Under the pieces are notes generated by a model. That model did no database searches, was not told where the DNA came from, and was given only the letters and a program-made list of their open reading frames with translations. The translations under genes were made by a program, and so were the position numbers. Positions 60,829 through 64,000 of a stretch of 64,000 nt of DNA are shown here, in pieces; within the stretch, counting starts at the first letter, position 1, and each line of letters starts with the position of its first letter. The stretch covers positions 62,001-126,000 of the forward strand of contig NZ_FNNV01000019.1 in NCBI RefSeq assembly GCF_900106745.1, written 5' to 3'. The DNA comes from Paenibacillus sp. CF384. Lineage in GTDB: Bacteria; Bacillota; Bacilli; Paenibacillales; Paenibacillaceae.

Positions 60829-60904
60829 TATTTAAGGCAAAAAAAATATTTATCAATTCCGGTTTCGAAAGAAATCCTTTTTTAGACCCCTTTTATTGAT
60901 ACCA

Positions 60905-60955
60905 ATACCCGTATGGGTATATAAATACTATAGTGAACTTTTGCTTCTCCGTCAA
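60905..60955 (-). promoter_or_regulatory. Sigma-A promoter with overlapping CstR operator
   Basis: On the minus strand TTGACG (60955-60950) and TATAGT (60932-60927) are 17 bp apart. The start of transcription falls near 60920, at the edge of ATACCCGTATGGGTAT (60905-60920), a near-perfect palindrome of the same type as the other three sites. A repressor bound there would block initiation of the whole sulfur operon. Confidence 0.82.
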
Positions 60956-61039
60956 CCTCTTATTGTTTTGGAACACGTAAAGTCCGTTAACTAAGGAATA
61001 GCGCAAGGATAGGTTAACGGATCGGGTACATTTTTTTCA

Positions 61040-61138
61040 TCAGAAAATAAGACTGAAAAGGATAGCAAGCAAAAGTAATCCTAAAACTACAATTGAAACA
61101 GCTAACAAGACAGCAGATGCTTTATTTGTCGTTTTCAT
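61040..61138 (-). CDS. Small single-pass membrane protein, 32 residues
   Basis: ATG 61138 to TGA. MKTTNKASAVLLAVSIVVLG continues as an unbroken hydrophobic helix ending FSLIF. GGGGGGAAG lies 6-8 bases before the start, which supports translation. No partner gene within 130 bp. Family not recognised; size and shape resemble membrane regulator peptides. Confidence 0.55.
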   Translation of the reverse strand: MKTTNKASAVLLAVSIVVLGLLLLAILFSLIF

Positions 61139-61260
61139 TAGTTCTTCCCCCCCAGAATAATTTCATTAAATACATTCACTTGCTGAATTATCTTTCTCAT
61201 TCCATAAACATGATATACATTAAAAATACTGCTATTCCCGCCTTTGTATAACAAAAATGA

Positions 61261-61286
61261 ACTCCTGCCATAAGTATGGCAGGAGT
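61261..61286 (-). terminator. Terminator of lgt
   Basis: ACTCCTGCCATA pairs perfectly with TATGGCAGGAGT around 2 bases; TTCATTTTTG follows on the minus strand, 13 bases after the lgt stop. Confidence 0.9.
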
Positions 61287-61299
61287 ATAGAATGGAGTA

Positions 61300-62235
61300 T
61301 TAGGTTTCACGGGGCTGCTGCCCTTGAATTGCTGTAGCAGCCCAGATTTCGGTTTCAACGGAGGAACTATAAGGGATAGAGCTTTTTTGTTTCCGGCGAA
61401 TAAAAATAAACGCAACGGCTGCTATAAGAATGGCTACCGCAAGCAACTGAGAAATACGAATATTTTTACCCGCTTCCATCGCTCCCCAGCCAAAGGAACT
61501 CATCGGGCTCCATATTTCTTTAAGAAACGAGGCCAACCACTGAGGGCCTGCGAAGGCAAGGCTGTCTGTGCGAACACCTTCTACATAAAAACGACCGAGC
61601 GAATACCAGATGAAATAACTCATAAACAGCTCGCCTGACCGCAAGAACGATCTTCGGCGAATCCATAACAAAAGCAAAAGTCCGGTTAAACTCCATATTG
61701 ATTCATATAAAAACGTCGGGTGGTAATACTGCCCGTTAATGTACATTTGGTTTACGATAAAGTCTGGAAGATGCAAGGTATTTCGCAAGAAACTCTCCGA
61801 TACAGGACCGCCATGCGCTTCTTGGTTCATAAAGTTCCCCCAGCGCCCGATCATCTGTCCGGTAATTAAACCAGGTGCGCAAAAATCAGCAATTCGCCAG
61901 AAGTCATACCCTTTCCTCCGCGTATAAATAACAGCCGCCAGAATAGCACCAATTAAAGCGCCGTAAATGGCTATGCCGCCGTGCCATATTGCAATAATGT
62001 CGGTTAAGTTATCTTTATAATAGTTCCATTCAAATGCTACATAGTAAGTCCTCGCGCCAATTAAAGCGGATGGCAGCCCGATTAACAGTAAGTCCATAAA
62101 AAAATCGGATGAAATACCAAATCGTTTTCCTTCTCTTATCGCAAGCATTAAACCAAGTAGAGCACCTAAACCAATAATAATTCCATACCAGTGCACCTGG
62201 ATAGGTCCCAAAGAAATAGCTATTGGATTCAACAC
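61300..62235 (-). CDS. lgt: Prolipoprotein diacylglyceryl transferase
   Basis: Transfers diacylglycerol from phosphatidylglycerol to the lipobox Cys of prelipoproteins in the membrane. About 311 residues with seven helices. [20 protein letters not shown], the catalytic-His block [16 protein letters not shown] and the signature [14 protein letters not shown] (catalytic Arg) are present, as is the second Arg region [13 protein letters not shown]. Start is uncertain: no ATG in frame near the family start, so GTG 62235 or TTG 62232 is used. Its neighbours are transporters, not the hprK/ppaX genes that often flank lgt in Bacilli, so it may be an extra copy. Confidence 0.93.
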   Translation of the reverse strand: MLNPIAISLGPIQVHWYGIIIGLGALLGLMLAIREGKRFGISSDFFMDLLLIGLPSALIGARTYYVAFEWNYYKDNLTDIIAIWHGGIAIYGALIGAILAAVIYTRRKGYDFWRIADFCAPGLITGQMIGRWGNFMNQEAHGGPVSESFLRNTLHLPDFIVNQMYINGQYYHPTFLYESIWSLTGLLLLLWIRRRSFLRSGELFMSYFIWYSLGRFYVEGVRTDSLAFAGPQWLASFLKEIWSPMSSFGWGAMEAGKNIRISQLLAVAILIAAVAFIFIRRKQKSSIPYSSSVETEIWAATAIQGQQPRET

Positions 62236-62322
62236 GATTACGATCTCACATCCCTGAAAACAGAATAAATACACTCTACTATAATAACAAAAAACTGTCC
62301 CATCGATTAACCTTCCGTATCT

Positions 62323-63603
62323 TTACATCAAGTATCTGAAATAGATATAGAAGCTTGATAAAACGATGGAAAATATCATCAGCGGAAAACCGATCTTCAA
62401 AAACTGGACAAATCTGATCGGATGCCCTTCTTTGGCCGACAAGCCGGCAACGATCAAATTGGCACTTGCTCCGATCAATGAACCGTTACCGCCCAAACAG
62501 GCACCAAGTGCAAGACTCCACCACAGCGGTTCAAGATTGCTGACCCCCATATTTCCCATCTCTTGTATCATCGGAATCATCGTTGCTACAAAAGGGATAT
62601 TATCCAGAAATGCAGATGCGATGGCACTTAGCCATAATATCAGCATCGATGTTGCAATTATATTGCCGCCCGTCAATTCAATGGCTTGTGCCGCTAACTC
62701 GGCAATGACACCTGTTTCGATTAGTCCGGAGACAAGGACAAACAATCCGACGAAGAAAAATATCGTCGTCCACTCTACTTTAGTAAGCGCACTCTCCATC
62801 ATATGTTCTCCAGTGAGAAGAAGGAGCAAGAATGCGCCTGCCAATGCGACTGTAGCCGATTCCAAATGCAGCATCTGATGAAGAAAAAAACCAAGAATCG
62901 TGAAGCCCAATACAGCCAAGCACTTTTTTAACAATTTTTGATCCGTGATTAATTCTTTTTCATTCATTTCCATTATGCTGCGCTTGAGTTCAGGGCTCGT
63001 CTGAATATGCTTACGATAGAGATAAAAGAACATCGGAATGTAGGTTACCATGACAATGATCGCGATAGGCGCTAGATTGTTAATAAACGCCATGAATGTT
63101 AATTCTTTGACCGCGCTGCCAATCATAATGTTCGGAGGATCGCCGATCAATGTCGCTGTTCCTCCCACATTAGACGCAATAATCTGAGTGATTAAATACG
63201 GCATCGGATTCACCCGCAGCTGACGTGTAATGCTGAATGTTACGGGGACCATAAGAAGAACGGTCGTCACATTGTCAAGGAATGCCGACCCAATTGCCGT
63301 TATCCCGACTAATGCAAGCAATATCCTCATCGGATCACCTTTGGCTTTCTTGGCTGAAAGCACGGCGATGTATTTAAACAATCCTGTCTCTGCCGTAGTA
63401 CTCACAATGATCATCATCCCAATCAGAAGTCCTAGCGTATTAAAGTCGATGTGGTGAATAGCTGTTTCCTGATTGACAATTCCCAAACCAACCATCAATA
63501 CTCCACCGATCATAGCAACAATTGTGCGGTGGATTTTTTCTGAAATAATCAATCCATAAATAACAAGAAATACCCCGATTGCAACGATAGCTTGTTGTTC
63601 CAT
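62323..63603 (-). CDS. ArsB/NhaD-type ion transporter (IT superfamily)
   Basis: 426 residues with about 11-12 helices. The two repeat halves each carry a S-A-F-L-D-N hairpin: GSAFLDNVTTVLLMVPVT and ASAFLDNIPFVATMIPMI; GGTATLIGDPPNIMIGSA and GGNGSLIGASANLIVAG are the other repeated pair. GDPPN is shared by ArsB, NhaD and P-protein relatives. Possible substrates are Na+/H+ or arsenite; with a potassium transporter next door cation homeostasis is favoured. GGAGG lies 5 bases before the ATG at 63603. A terminator and a structured leader precede the gene. Confidence 0.88.
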   Translation of the reverse strand: MEQQAIVAIGVFLVIYGLIISEKIHRTIVAMIGGVLMVGLGIVNQETAIHHIDFNTLGLLIGMMIIVSTTAETGLFKYIAVLSAKKAKGDPMRILLALVGITAIGSAFLDNVTTVLLMVPVTFSITRQLRVNPMPYLITQIIASNVGGTATLIGDPPNIMIGSAVKELTFMAFINNLAPIAIIVMVTYIPMFFYLYRKHIQTSPELKRSIMEMNEKELITDQKLLKKCLAVLGFTILGFFLHQMLHLESATVALAGAFLLLLLTGEHMMESALTKVEWTTIFFFVGLFVLVSGLIETGVIAELAAQAIELTGGNIIATSMLILWLSAIASAFLDNIPFVATMIPMIQEMGNMGVSNLEPLWWSLALGACLGGNGSLIGASANLIVAGLSAKEGHPIRFVQFLKIGFPLMIFSIVLSSFYIYFRYLM

Positions 63604-63644
63604 GTTAACCTCCATAAGAAGAAATGATGTAAAAAAAGCAAAAA

Positions 63645-63726
63645 GAGCCCGCTGTTGGCAGGCTCCTCCGGTAAAACATGCATATTATGTTTGGGTTTAT
63701 CCCGATTATACGGTGGAGTCTCCGTA
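63645..63726 (-). promoter_or_regulatory. Structured leader ending in a terminator, upstream of the ion transporter
   Basis: On the minus strand a TACGG/CCGTA hairpin (63726-63709) is followed by GGG/CCC and ACAT/ATGT pairings and then by a terminator with arms GAGCCTGC and GCGGGCTC (63665-63645) and TTTTTGCTTTTTTT. The terminator may simply end the potassium transporter transcript, or be part of a regulated leader for the transporter gene. No known riboswitch class was recognised. Confidence 0.5.
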
Positions 63727-63768
63727 ATGTAAAGTTATTTCCTCCTCCCGTCCATTTAAACCAGCCAG

Positions 63769-64000
63769 TTAACCAATCATTATTTTCTCTTCAGGATAAC
63801 GATATAGTTGTTTGCTTTCCGTTCGAGCCAGTGCATAGGCTAGTGTTAATGGCCCTAATCGTCCGATAAACATGGTGGTAATAATAACTAGCTTACCTGC
63901 TGAAGTAAGCTCACTCGTTAATCCCATAGACATCCCTACTGTTCCAAATGCAGAAGTCGCTTCAAACAATATCTCCAAAAAGTCTTTGTTTAAACGATGC
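63769..64000 (-). CDS. ktrB: KtrB/TrkH-type potassium transporter, C-terminal end (5' end outside window)
   Basis: Only the last 76 codons lie in the window. LFEATSAFGTVGMSMGLTSE is the fourth pore-loop of the Ktr/Trk family (with the T-V-G-M/x selectivity segment), then the helix KLVIITTMFIGRLGPLTLAY and the ending RYPEEKIMIG, a KtrB-type C-terminus. Mediates K+ uptake with a KtrA-type regulatory subunit. The frame is open through base 64000. Confidence 0.9.
   Translation of the reverse strand, partial: HRLNKDFLEILFEATSAFGTVGMSMGLTSELTSAGKLVIITTMFIGRLGPLTLAYALARTESKQLYRYPEEKIMIG

Overview
The window reads as chromosomal DNA of a spore-forming, soil-type member of the Bacillota, most likely Paenibacillaceae (Paenibacillus, Cohnella or a relative). 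The reasons are three CUT1 sugar importers of the LplB/YtcP/LipO type without their own ATPase, large AraC regulators with a membrane sensor domain, two complete GerA-type spore germinant receptor operons, strong GGAGG ribosome binding sites, sigma-A promoters and a c-di-AMP riboswitch. No rRNA, tRNA, CRISPR array, transposase or phage gene was seen.

Layout. 1-3.3 kb: end of a sugar importer operon and its AraC regulator. 3.4-6.9 kb: GNAT acetyltransferase, a 480 bp gene-free stretch packed with structured repeats, a 44-residue basic protein, two unknown proteins and an alpha/beta hydrolase. 7-10.8 kb: first germinant receptor operon (A-C-B). 10.9-12.9 kb: a second copy of the structured repeat, then a short-chain dehydrogenase divergent from a TetR repressor. 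13-21.3 kb: sugar importer, GH32-like glycosidase, xylulokinase-type kinase and ROK repressor. 21.5-27.5 kb: secreted beta-propeller protein, a decayed gene and a second germinant receptor operon (A-B-C). 27.5-31.2 kb: FhuF-type reductase, siderophore-binding lipoprotein and Btr-like regulator, with a Fur box. 31.3-35.3 kb: third sugar importer with cre sites. 35.4-38.3 kb: azoreductase, three cupins and a divergent Rrf2 regulator. 38.4-50.9 kb: GH43 glycosidase, acyltransferase, DeoR regulator, two small membrane proteins, an Opp-type importer and an AraC regulator. 51-53.4 kb: a gerA remnant, a cytochrome b/YedY-type fusion and a histidine kinase remnant. 53.5-55.1 kb: a c-di-AMP riboswitch with two terminators ahead of a KamA-family aminomutase whose substrate residues fit glutamate rather than lysine. 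55.2-61 kb: a persulfide detoxification cluster (TauE, TusA-rhodanese, rhodanese-metallo-beta-lactamase, TusA, DsrE, CstR) with four matching CstR-type operators. 61-64 kb: Lgt, an ArsB/NhaD-type transporter and the end of a KtrB/TrkH potassium channel subunit.

How the genes work together. Much of the window is carbohydrate scavenging: importers bring in oligosaccharides, intracellular GH32/GH43 enzymes cut them, a kinase feeds the sugar onward, and local AraC, ROK and DeoR regulators plus CcpA control expression. The right third concerns stress: osmotic control (c-di-AMP riboswitch, predicted beta-glutamate synthesis, potassium and cation transport) and reactive sulfur. The features most worth following up are the two isometric 185 bp repeat elements, the riboswitch-aminomutase pair, and the CstR regulon with internal operators.
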